From Dehalococcoidia bacterium (lineage in GTDB: Bacteria; Chloroflexota; Dehalococcoidia; DSTF01; WHTK01), in the NCBI GenBank assembly GCA_035574915.1, contig DATLYJ010000137.1, forward strand, positions 1-33,625: a DNA stretch of 33,625 nucleotides, given 5' to 3'. Position numbers and translations under genes: made by a program. Under the pieces are notes generated by a model, which searched no databases, was not told where the DNA came from, and saw only the letters and a list, made by a program, of their open reading frames with translations. Shown here one piece after another: positions 21,425 to 28,785 of this stretch; position 1 is the first letter of the stretch; each line of letters begins with the position of its first letter.

Positions 21425-22864
21425 CTAGTCCTCCCGCAGCCGCTGCCACTGCCAGAGCCGTGACAGGGCAAGTGCCGCGCGGCGCATGCTGGGGAACATC
21501 GCGATGCCGGAGGCCGCTGCCGCCCTCTGCAAGGCATCGAAGCTCGCGAAGCCGGCCGCGTTCGTCGGCGTGTCACTGACGAGCACCACGGGCTTCGCCG
21601 ACTCCTTCTGCACCTCGACCAGCATTTCGACCTGGCGGCGCGCCATCTCCTCCGGGTCCCGGCGCTCCTCCGGCGGCCCCGGCGGGCGCGGGCCAGGCCC
21701 GCCGCCCCAACCCCCCGCATACAGCACGAAGTCGATGTTTGGCGCCGAAGCGCAGATCTTCAGCGTGCGCGCCTGCTGTTCCGGGCCGGCTCCCATCGCC
21801 GCATCGATCGGGTTGCGCACGCTCGTGCCGGCCACGGGCACGTACTCCATCATCAACCGCTGCGTCTCCGGAGGCAGGTGCGGCACACCCAGCCCCTCAG
21901 CGTTCACGTCGTCCGCGGAGAGCACGCTGCGCCCGCCTCCCCCGACGATGATGCAGGCGTTCGGACCAGATAGCTTCTTCACCCGCTCGAAGGCGATCAC
22001 CATGTCGACCAGCTCGTCCATGCCCTCCACGCGCACGGCGCCCGCCTGGCGGCACAGCGCATCGAACACCCGGATCGGGCCGGCCAGGCTCGCGGTGTGC
22101 GACCGCGTCGCCCGCCCCCCGGCCTCCGTGCGGCCGCCCTTTAGGATCGCCACGGGCTTGCGCGCGGCGCACTTCTTCAGCGCAGCCACGAAGCGGCGCC
22201 CGCCCCTCACCCCTTCCAGGTAGGAGGCGACGATGTCCGTCTCGTCATCCTCGGCCATGTAGTCAAAGAAGTCCGCGTCGCAGAGGTCAGCCGCGTTGCC
22301 GTAACTGACCACCTTGCTGTAGCGCAAGCCTCGCGCCGCGCCCGCGTTGATGAACTGACTCGCGTTCGCGCCGCTCTGCGACAAGAGGCCGACGCGCCCC
22401 TTCTCCTTCGGGAAGCCGCCCATGAACGACAGGCCTACATCCGGCACGTAAAGCCCCATGCAGTTCGGCCCGATCACCCGGATCCCGAGCTGTTTGGTGC
22501 GCTCGATGACCGCCTGCTCCAACTCTGCCCGCTCTTCGTCCCCTGTCTCGCTGAAGCCCGCGGTGAAGAAGTGGATGACCTTCACGTTCTTCGCGGCGCA
22601 GTCCTCGACCAGTTGCGGCACGACCGCCGCCGGCACGCTGGAAATCACGTAGTCGACGTCCGTCGGCACATCGCGCAGGCTCGGGTAGCACTTGAGGCCC
22701 TGGATCTCGTCGTAACGGGGGTTTACCGGGTAGATGGGGCCCTTGAACCCCATCTCGATGATCGACGGCAGGAAGCCGCCTCCCATCCCCCCGCCGGTAG
22801 ATGCGCCCGCGATTGCCACGTGGCGCGGGTGAAAAATGTACTCGAGGGGGTGCTGGGAAGCCAT
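21425..22864 (-). CDS. ADP-forming acyl-CoA synthetase, CoA-binding (alpha) subunit type
   Basis: The 479-residue protein has an N-terminal CoA-binding Rossmann domain (LEYIFHPRHVAIAGASTGGG, then YPVNPRYDEIQGLKCYPSL), a succinyl-CoA-ligase-like flavodoxin domain with IGPNCMGLYV and GLLSQSGANASQF, and the phospho-histidine loop with His256 (RATRSHTASLAG). A further Rossmann-like domain follows (about 300-470), with a Gly/Pro-rich loop near GGWGGGPGPRPPGPPEER. These are the alpha-type domains of ADP-forming acetyl-CoA synthetases; the ATP-grasp beta part is absent both here and next door, so a partner must be encoded elsewhere. ATG at 22864 is chosen over a GTG at 22903 because the family begins there and a TATACT box lies nine bases upstream. 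Confidence 0.88.
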   Translation of the reverse strand: MASQHPLEYIFHPRHVAIAGASTGGGMGGGFLPSIIEMGFKGPIYPVNPRYDEIQGLKCYPSLRDVPTDVDYVISSVPAAVVPQLVEDCAAKNVKVIHFFTAGFSETGDEERAELEQAVIERTKQLGIRVIGPNCMGLYVPDVGLSFMGGFPKEKGRVGLLSQSGANASQFINAGAARGLRYSKVVSYGNAADLCDADFFDYMAEDDETDIVASYLEGVRGGRRFVAALKKCAARKPVAILKGGRTEAGGRATRSHTASLAGPIRVFDALCRQAGAVRVEGMDELVDMVIAFERVKKLSGPNACIIVGGGGRSVLSADDVNAEGLGVPHLPPETQRLMMEYVPVAGTSVRNPIDAAMGAGPEQQARTLKICASAPNIDFVLYAGGWGGGPGPRPPGPPEERRDPEEMARRQVEMLVEVQKESAKPVVLVSDTPTNAAGFASFDALQRAAAASGIAMFPSMRRAALALSRLWQWQRLRED

Positions 22865-22873
22865 GCAGCGGGC

Positions 22874-22879
22874 AGTATA
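22874..22879 (-). promoter_or_regulatory. -10 box TATACT of the acyl-CoA synthetase gene
   Basis: On the minus strand TATACT (five of six matches) stands nine bases before the ATG at 22864, giving a leader of two or three bases at most. No ribosome binding site is present. It forms a divergent promoter region with the plus-strand secreted protein. Confidence 0.4.
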
Positions 22880-22941
22880 GGCGCGCCCAGCCTTACGCTC
22901 CACCGCCGATCGGACGGCAATAGATCCCGGCCCGTCACGTT

Positions 22942-22970
22942 TTGGTTAGGCGAGGGGTCGCGCGTGTTAT
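22942..22970 (+). promoter_or_regulatory. Probable promoter of the secreted metzincin-like gene
   Basis: TTGGTT, 17 bases, then TGTTAT (four of six), with an alternative -10 GATAAT at 22972. The AT-rich patch stands out from its surroundings. The gene starts about 105 bases downstream, which implies a leader of about 100 bases. Confidence 0.4.
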
Positions 22971-23076
22971 GGATAATTGACGCGCGGCGCCCGTGCCCCC
23001 ATCATGCTGCGCAGGCAGGCGCATGCAGCACAGGCAGGCGCCGCCCCGCCGTGGAATGGACCTCCGGGAGGTGGAG

Positions 23077-23928
23077 ATGAAGACAGGGATTGTCAGAGGA
23101 CTCGCGGTGCTGCTGGCCGGCGCCGCGCTCGGTTGGCTCGGCACAGCTTTGATCGATGGGTCGACGGCCAGCGCCGACCACCCGTGGGGCAACTACCACT
23201 GGGCGCGCACATCCAACCCCTTCACCCTGAAGGTCGGCGACAACGTCAGTTCGAAGTGGGACGCCTACCTCGATGAAGCGGTCGCCGACTGGAGCCTTTC
23301 TTCGGTCCTGGACCTGGCGAAGGTCGCGGGCGCGACCAACCCCAAGAACTGCCGGCCGACCGCCGGCCGCATCGAGGTCTGCAATTCCCGATACGGTAAC
23401 AACGCCTGGCTCGGCCTGGCCCAGATCTGGGTGAACGGCGACCACATAATCCAGGCCGTCGCGAAGATGAACGACACCTACTTCGACACGGCCACGTACA
23501 ACACGCCCGCCTGGCGCCGCCTGGTCATGTGCCAGGAGATCGCCCACGGCTTCGGCCTCGGGCACACGGACGAGAACTTCAACAACCCTAACGAGGGGTC
23601 GTGCATGGACTACACGAACGACCCCGACGGCGGCCCGGGCGGCGCGTCCGAGACTGACCCCTCGAACGAGCACCCGAACGCGCACGACTTCGAACAGCTC
23701 GAGCTGATTTACGCCCACCTCGACAGCACGACTACGATTAGCCAGGGCGAAGGTAGTGGCCCCGGTAACGGCCGCAACAGCGGCCCCTTCGACGACCCCA
23801 GCGAGTGGGGGCGCCTCGTTAGCTCCTCGGCCGACGGCCGCGTCCAGGTCTATGAACGCGACCTGGGTGGCGGCATCAGGATCATCACGCATGTGACCTG
23901 GGCAGAGCCCAGGCCCGGGCGGCGCTAG
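23077..23928 (+). CDS. Secreted metzincin-like protein with altered zinc motif
   Basis: The 283-residue protein has a signal peptide (about 1-33, LAVLLAGAALGWLGTALI, likely cut after ASA) and a metalloprotease-like core. The motif CQEIAHGFGLGH (152-163) fits the metzincin HExxHxxGxxH pattern except that the first zinc His is Gln153; Glu154, His157 and His163 are present. SCMDY (175-179) fits the metzincin Met-turn, and Cys152 and Cys176 could form a disulfide. I recall relatives with CQEIGH, so the Gln may be a family trait rather than a defect. The C-terminal part is Gly/Ser-rich. A GGGAGGT ribosome binding site precedes the ATG. It may bind or cut extracellular protein; activity is uncertain. 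Confidence 0.78.
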   Translation: MKTGIVRGLAVLLAGAALGWLGTALIDGSTASADHPWGNYHWARTSNPFTLKVGDNVSSKWDAYLDEAVADWSLSSVLDLAKVAGATNPKNCRPTAGRIEVCNSRYGNNAWLGLAQIWVNGDHIIQAVAKMNDTYFDTATYNTPAWRRLVMCQEIAHGFGLGHTDENFNNPNEGSCMDYTNDPDGGPGGASETDPSNEHPNAHDFEQLELIYAHLDSTTTISQGEGSGPGNGRNSGPFDDPSEWGRLVSSSADGRVQVYERDLGGGIRIITHVTWAEPRPGRR

Positions 23929-23949
23929 CAGTCCGGCTAGAAGGACCTG

Positions 23950-23980
23950 AAGGGAGGCCGGCGCCTTGCCGGCCTTCCTT
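23950..23980. terminator. Strong bidirectional terminator
   Basis: AAGGGAGGCCGGC pairs with GCCGGCCTTCCTT over 13 bp, with one G-T wobble, around the loop GCCTT. The arm ends supply AAGG on one side and CCTT on the other, so both strands have short pyrimidine or T-rich tails. It lies between two convergent genes, 22 bases after one stop and 12 before the other. Confidence 0.75.
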
Positions 23981-23991
23981 GCTGTCAGCGA

Positions 23992-24765
23992 CTAATCCGC
24001 CAGGCCCGCATCTCCCGTGCTCGGCGGGCGGATCACGGAGGGAGTGGTCGGGATCGGCGTCGGCGGCACCGCCGTAGCCGGCGGGCGAGTGGGCGTGGCC
24101 GCCGTCGGGCACACGACCTGTACAGTGCCGGTCGCCGTTACCGTGGTGCCCGCGGCCCGCGCCGTTATCTGCACCAGGCCGGACGTGCCCGGGAAGGCCG
24201 TGTACACCGCTGTCGCCACGCCGCTGATCGTCGGCGCCACGGGCACGATCGAGCCGTTCCCCGACGCCACGAACTCGATCATGGTGTTGTTCGCTACGAG
24301 GCGCCCGAACTGGTCGCGGACCGTCGCGAACACCGAGGCCTGGCTGCCGCAGGTGATCGTCGCCGGCGTTATGAGCAGCGTGATCGATGCCGGCGGCCCG
24401 GCGGTCGGGCAGGTCACGGTGATCGTCACGCTGTCCGAAGCCGACCCCACCGTAGCCGTCACTACCAGCGGGCCAGCGAAGCCAACAGGCACGGTGAAGA
24501 GCACCGACGCTACACCGCTGACCGTGTCCACCACGGCGATCACCTGGCCAGCGGCGGCAAACGTCACGTCCGTCCCATTCGGCACGGCCACGCCGTCATC
24601 CCGCACCACCGCCGTGAGGATCACGCTGCGGCCGCACTCCACCTCCGTGCTCGAAGCAACCAGGTCGACGGTGATCGCCGCCGCGGCTCTGTCGGCCGGC
24701 GCCAGCGATGCCGCCCCTAACGCCACCGCTACCGCGGCCAGAACAACGACAAGACGCCTGAGCAT
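23992..24765 (-). CDS. Secreted protein with two bacterial Ig-like (Big_1/invasin-type) domains
   Basis: The 257-residue protein has a signal peptide (LVVVLAAVAVALGAASLA, cut near residue 30) and two repeats of about 85 residues with the Ig-like strand pattern: VECGRSVILTAVVRDDGVAV with GQVIAVVDTVSGVASVLFTV, and ITCGSQASVFATVRDQFGRL with GSIVPVAPTISGVATAVYTA. Each repeat carries a Cys pair (VECG...VTCP and ITCG...VVCP), likely disulfides. A Thr/Pro-rich stalk follows and the protein ends PPSTGDAGLAD. The ending recalls an LPxTG-like or lineage-specific C-terminal tag, but no membrane helix follows it. AAGGAGGT lies five bases before the ATG. It is probably a cell-surface or secreted adhesion-type protein. 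Confidence 0.85.
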   Translation of the reverse strand: MLRRLVVVLAAVAVALGAASLAPADRAAAAITVDLVASSTEVECGRSVILTAVVRDDGVAVPNGTDVTFAAAGQVIAVVDTVSGVASVLFTVPVGFAGPLVVTATVGSASDSVTITVTCPTAGPPASITLLITPATITCGSQASVFATVRDQFGRLVANNTMIEFVASGNGSIVPVAPTISGVATAVYTAFPGTSGLVQITARAAGTTVTATGTVQVVCPTAATPTRPPATAVPPTPIPTTPSVIRPPSTGDAGLAD

Positions 24766-25101
24766 TCGATACCTCCTTAGACGAGCGGGGTCGCGAAGCC
24801 TGTCGGCGCCATCGTAGTCCCACAGATGCGCCGCCGCGAGACCTGTTATGTCGAGTAGCGAAACGTGAAGGCGACCTTAACGCGATCGAGGCCGTCGTTA
24901 CCGCCGCCATCACCACGGGACGCCGCCTGCTACTCCTCTTCGAGCGCCTAAACCTTAAGGCGGCTGAGTGCTGCGAGAGAGCTTTACTGCCGCAGTGCGG
25001 CTGCTTCGCGATTGCCGCGGACGCTGTGGAGCCACCGCGCCCGGCCCGTCCTCGAGGAGCCGGCCGGGGGGCGGCGTCTACCGGGCTCCCGTACCGTCCG
25101 C
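24766..25101. other. Gene-free stretch between secreted protein and sdhE
   Basis: These 336 bases hold the ribosome binding site AAGGAGGT (24771-24778, minus strand) of the secreted protein and no supported gene. The end nearest sdhE is very GC-rich, with a possible hairpin (GCCCGGCC and GGCCGGGGGGC around CCTCGAGG, about 25049-25075) that could end the sdh operon transcript, though no T-run follows. A 44-codon frame there looks accidental. Confidence 0.5.
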
Positions 25102-26004
25102 CTAGGCGTGCACCGGCGTCGCGGTCAGCTTCGATAGCACCTTGTTAGTCGACACGACGTGCCGGTCAACCCTCAGTTCCTTCGGGTCGATGCCGAGCGC
25201 CAGGCCGATGAGCTGGGGCAGGTGCAGGATCGGCACCTGCAGGCCGTCAACGGTCGCGTATTTCGCCGCGTCCGGCTGCTGCGCATCCAGGTTCAGGTGG
25301 CAGAGCGGGCAGGGAGTGACCAGGAAGTCCGCGCCTTCCTTCTGTGCCTCGCTGAGGTGGTTCGCCGCCATGGTCAGCGAATTCTTCTTGTTGATCGTGA
25401 GGATCGGGAAGCCGCAGCACTTGTCCTGGCCCTCGTAGGTGATGAGCTTGCAACCCACCGCTTCGATCACCTGCTCCAGGTAGGTGTCGCGCTCCGGGAA
25501 TTCGTCGAAGCCGAGGATGGACTCCGGCCGCAGGATGTAGCAACCGTAGAAGGGGCCGGCGCTGATCCCGTGCAGCGGCCGCTTGATCATGCTCTTCAGC
25601 CGGTCCAGCCCGAAGTCCTCCACGAGCACCCAGAGGAAGTTCTTCACCTCCAGGCCCTTCTGGGCGTCGTAGTACAGGCCCTCGTCCGAGAGCGTCTGGT
25701 TGATTTCGGCCGCGAGCTTCGCGTTCTTCTTCAGCCGCTGCTGCGCCATGCTCTGTACGCCCTGGCAGGTGCTGCAGATGTTGATCAGCGGCAGACCCAG
25801 CCGCTGCGCCAGCGCGAAGTTGCGCGCGTTCAGCGCATCCGCGGTCTCCATGCTGTGCTCGCTGATCACGCCCGCGCCCGTACAGTTGCCGTCGTACAGC
25901 TCGACGAGCTCGATCCCTAACGCAGCCGAGGTGCGCACCATCGACGTGTAGAGCTCGGGGCAGGCGCCCTTCGAGACGCAGCCGGGCCAGAAAGCGTACT
26001 TCAT
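25102..26004 (-). CDS. sdhE: SdhE, HdrB-like CCG-domain subunit of succinate dehydrogenase/fumarate reductase
   Basis: The 300-residue protein has two CCG-type motifs of the heterodisulfide reductase B family. The second is complete: Cys155, Cys196-Cys197, Cys232 and Cys235 (YGC, KCCGFP, CPLC). The first has Cys9, Cys41, Cys77 and Cys80, but Asn40 stands where the first cysteine of the CC pair is expected (NCTGAG). Such subunits replace the SdhC/D membrane anchor in class-E enzymes (archaeal SdhABEF, Campylobacter MfrABE) and carry a non-cubane [4Fe-4S] cluster that passes electrons to quinone. It is the last gene of the sdhA2-sdhA1-sdhB-sdhE run, 41 bases after sdhB. No membrane helix is visible; attachment is likely peripheral. 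Confidence 0.9.
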   Translation of the reverse strand: MKYAFWPGCVSKGACPELYTSMVRTSAALGIELVELYDGNCTGAGVISEHSMETADALNARNFALAQRLGLPLINICSTCQGVQSMAQQRLKKNAKLAAEINQTLSDEGLYYDAQKGLEVKNFLWVLVEDFGLDRLKSMIKRPLHGISAGPFYGCYILRPESILGFDEFPERDTYLEQVIEAVGCKLITYEGQDKCCGFPILTINKKNSLTMAANHLSEAQKEGADFLVTPCPLCHLNLDAQQPDAAKYATVDGLQVPILHLPQLIGLALGIDPKELRVDRHVVSTNKVLSKLTATPVHA

Positions 26005-26045
26005 CGAGGAGTCCCCCTATCTCGCCGCGGCCGAAAGCCGCGGAC

Positions 26046-26999
26046 CTAAACCTTCGCGTGCTCGAAGCGCTTGAAGATGCGCTTTACGTGCGCCGCCCCC
26101 GGGATCTTGTGCGTGAACGGCGAGGGCATCTTCCCGGCGCGGATCATCCGGATGCCGCCCGGCAGCTCCGCCAGGTTGGCAGCGATGTTGAGCAGCCCGT
26201 GCGTCCGTGGCAGCATCTGAAACTCGTTCAGCCGCCCGCCCTCCTTCACCGTCGAGGTGAAGGCGAAGGTGTGCCGGGAGCCGGCGTTGTTCGTGATACC
26301 GATGGCTGTCGCCTCCGCGCGCAGCTTCATGATCTGGTCCATGGGCTTCACGTCCTTGGGGCAGACCTGGACACAGAAGTTGCAGCGCGTGCAGTCCCAG
26401 ATTCCGCTCGGTTCGCTCAGCTCGCGCAGGCGCGCGGCCGTATTGCCGTCCCGCGGGTCGTGCACGAAGCGCCATGCCTTGGCCAGCGCCGCCGGTGCCA
26501 GGAAGGATTTGTCGACCTCCAGCACCGTGCAGTCGGAGACACAGGCGCCGCACATGATGCAGTTCATGACCTCGGCCAGTTCGATCATCGCCTGCGGCGG
26601 CGCAAGGTACTCGCGCTCAGGCGGCGGGCCCGAGGGCTGAAGCCACGGCTTTACCGCCCGGATTTTGTCCCAGAACGGCGCCATGTCCACGACCAGGTCC
26701 TTGATGGTCGGCATGTTCCCCGCCGGCTCGACGACGATCTCCTCGCCGTCCTCGGCCACGCTCGATACCTGCGTCTTGCAGGCCAGGCGGGCGCGGCCGT
26801 TGATGCGCATGGCGCAGGAGCCGCAGATCGCGCTCCGGCAGGAGCAGCGCAGCGAAAGCGTCCCATCGTGGAACTCCCGCACCTCGATCAATGAGTCGAG
26901 GACGGTCGCGCTCTCCGGCATGTCGACCGTGTAGCGCCGGTACTCAGGCTCCTTGCCGGATTCAGGGTCGTATCGGAGGACTTTGAGCTTTACCTCCAT
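26046..26999 (-). CDS. sdhB: Succinate dehydrogenase/fumarate reductase iron-sulfur subunit
   Basis: The 317-residue protein has a plant-type [2Fe-2S] site (Cys54, Cys59, Cys62, Cys74 in CSCRSAICGSC...ARLAC) and two ferredoxin-type sites, Cys147/150/153/157 and Cys203/206/209/213 (CTRCNFCVQVCP). In most SdhB the last site lacks the second cysteine and binds [3Fe-4S]; here all four are present, as in class-E archaeal enzymes, where a second [4Fe-4S] is found. The C-terminal part is longer than in usual SdhB. The ATG at 26999 overlaps the sdhA1 stop (TGATG), with AAGGA seven bases upstream; the longer frame would start inside sdhA1. It carries electrons from the flavin subunit to SdhE. Confidence 0.93.
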   Translation of the reverse strand: MEVKLKVLRYDPESGKEPEYRRYTVDMPESATVLDSLIEVREFHDGTLSLRCSCRSAICGSCAMRINGRARLACKTQVSSVAEDGEEIVVEPAGNMPTIKDLVVDMAPFWDKIRAVKPWLQPSGPPPEREYLAPPQAMIELAEVMNCIMCGACVSDCTVLEVDKSFLAPAALAKAWRFVHDPRDGNTAARLRELSEPSGIWDCTRCNFCVQVCPKDVKPMDQIMKLRAEATAIGITNNAGSRHTFAFTSTVKEGGRLNEFQMLPRTHGLLNIAANLAELPGGIRMIRAGKMPSPFTHKIPGAAHVKRIFKRFEHAKV

Positions 27000-28681
27000 C
27001 AGTACTTCCTTTCCTGCGGCTGCCATCGAGTAATGGTCACCGGCATCTCGGAGAGCTGAGGCCCCTCCGGTGAGTAGGTGCAGGCGATGTGCTTGAGGAA
27101 GTTCGCGTCGTCGCGCTGGGGGAAGTCAGTGCGGTAGTGCGCGCCGCGGCTCTCCTTGCGCGCGACGGCGCTCACGCACGTCATCTCGGCGCAGTCGATC
27201 ATGAACCCCAGCTCGATCGCGAACAGGAGGTCCGTGTTGAACACCTTGCCCTTGTTCTCCACGCCCACCTTCTCGTAGCGCGCGCGGATGTCCTTCATCC
27301 TCTCGACCGCCAGGCGCAGCTGCTCCTCGGTGCGGAACACGCCGACGAGCTCGCTCATCATGTTGCCCATGTCGAGTCGGATCTTGGCCACGCGGTCGCC
27401 GTTCAGCGGCCGGTCGAGGAACGCCTGCAGCTTCCGCTTCGTCTCCTCAGCGTAGCGATCCGAGGGCGGCGTCCAGCCCATCACGCTGCGCGCCCGCTCC
27501 GCCGTCGCTACGCCCGAACGCCGTCCGAAGACGACCGTATCCAGCAGCGAGTTCGCGCCCAGCCGGTTAGCGCCGTGGACGCTGACGCAGGCAGCCTCGC
27601 CCGCCGCGTACAGCCCCTCGAGCGGCGTCTTGCCGTCGATGTCCGTCTTCACGCCGCCCATGATGTAGTGGACCCCGGGGCGTACCGGGATCGGCTCCTT
27701 CACCAGGTCGACTCCCGCGAAGTCGATGCCGATCTCCCGGATCTGCCACAGCCGTTCACGCACCCGCTCTTCGCCCAGGTGCCGGAGGTCCAGCAGCACG
27801 CAGCCGTCGACGCCCCGTCCCTCATTGATCTCCGTCTGCTCCGCCCGCGACACCACATCACGGCTGGCAAGCTCCATCATGTTCGGGGCGTACTTGCTCA
27901 TGAAGCGCTCGCCCTCGGAGTTGAGCAGGTAGCCGCCTTCGGAGCGAGCGCCCTCCGTGATCAGCACCCCCGAGCCCTTTAGCGTGGTCGGGTGGAACTG
28001 CACCATCTCCATGTCGATGATGGGTGCGCCAATGCGGTAGGCGAGGCTGATGCCGTCGCCGGTGCAGATCAGGGCGTTCGTGCTTGGCTCGTACATCCGC
28101 CCCAGCCCGCCTGTCGCGATGATCGTCGACTTCGCGGCGATGACGTGCACGTTGCCCGTCCGGATCTCCATCGCCACCGCGCCCTTGCACACGGCGTCCT
28201 CGACAATGAGGTCCGTGACGAACCACTCTTCGTAGACCCGCAGGCCGTGCTTGATCAGCTGCTCGTAGAGGACGTGCAGGATAGCCTGGCCGGTGATGTC
28301 GCCGACGAAATACGTCCGCGCCTTGGAGGCCCCGCCAAACGACCGCGACCCCAGGCGCCCGCTCTCCTCGCGGTGGAAGATGACCCCCATGCGCTCGAGC
28401 TCGATCAGCGCCGGCCCCGCCTCCCGGCACAGCACCTCGATCGCGTCCTGGTCGCCCAGGTAGTCGGAGCCCTTCACCGTGTCGAAGGCGTGCTCTTCCC
28501 AGGAGTCGTCTTCCCCCAGAGCAGCATTAATGCCGCCCTGGGCGGCATTGGAATGGCTGCGCACGGGGTGGACCTTGCTAATGATCGCGACGTCCGCCCC
28601 CTCCAGCTGCGCCGCGATGGCCGCCCGCATCCCCGCGAGACCGGCCCCGATAATCAGGACATCGTGCTGGTAGACTGCCAC
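26999..28681 (-). CDS. sdhA: Succinate dehydrogenase/fumarate reductase flavoprotein subunit, copy 1
   Basis: The 560-residue flavoprotein has the FAD dinucleotide fold [20 protein letters not shown], the covalent-FAD histidine in [19 protein letters not shown], dicarboxylate contacts [20 protein letters not shown], the catalytic arginine in [33 protein letters not shown], and a C-terminal helical domain with [19 protein letters not shown]. No Tat signal is present, so it is cytoplasmic. The GTG start follows GGAAGGGAA. It overlaps sdhB by one base, which makes it the most direct partner of SdhB. The neighbouring paralog has the same length and shares all catalytic motifs, with stretches of identical DNA. 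Confidence 0.93.
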   Translation of the reverse strand: MAVYQHDVLIIGAGLAGMRAAIAAQLEGADVAIISKVHPVRSHSNAAQGGINAALGEDDSWEEHAFDTVKGSDYLGDQDAIEVLCREAGPALIELERMGVIFHREESGRLGSRSFGGASKARTYFVGDITGQAILHVLYEQLIKHGLRVYEEWFVTDLIVEDAVCKGAVAMEIRTGNVHVIAAKSTIIATGGLGRMYEPSTNALICTGDGISLAYRIGAPIIDMEMVQFHPTTLKGSGVLITEGARSEGGYLLNSEGERFMSKYAPNMMELASRDVVSRAEQTEINEGRGVDGCVLLDLRHLGEERVRERLWQIREIGIDFAGVDLVKEPIPVRPGVHYIMGGVKTDIDGKTPLEGLYAAGEAACVSVHGANRLGANSLLDTVVFGRRSGVATAERARSVMGWTPPSDRYAEETKRKLQAFLDRPLNGDRVAKIRLDMGNMMSELVGVFRTEEQLRLAVERMKDIRARYEKVGVENKGKVFNTDLLFAIELGFMIDCAEMTCVSAVARKESRGAHYRTDFPQRDDANFLKHIACTYSPEGPQLSEMPVTITRWQPQERKY

Positions 28682-28756
28682 TTCCCTTCCCTATCTAGCC
28701 GGGTGCTCCCAGCTCCCGGCAAAGGAATCTGCGGCGGGACCTGCCCCACGAGAGCG

Positions 28757-28762
28757 AGTATA
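28757..28762 (-). promoter_or_regulatory. -10 box TATACT between the two sdhA genes
   Basis: In the 104-base gap between sdhA2 and sdhA1 the minus strand reads GGCTTATACTCGC. TATACT (five of six) lies 75 bases before the sdhA1 GTG. The -35 region (TTTTTC, 17 bases upstream) is weak. It suggests that sdhA1-sdhB-sdhE could be transcribed apart from sdhA2. Confidence 0.4.
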
Positions 28763-28785
28763 AGCCGCCGCCCTGATAGGAAAAA

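Noticed and set aside
24968-25102. 44-codon frame starting GTG before the sdhE stop
   Set aside because: No ribosome binding site, low-complexity product and position over a GC-rich hairpin.
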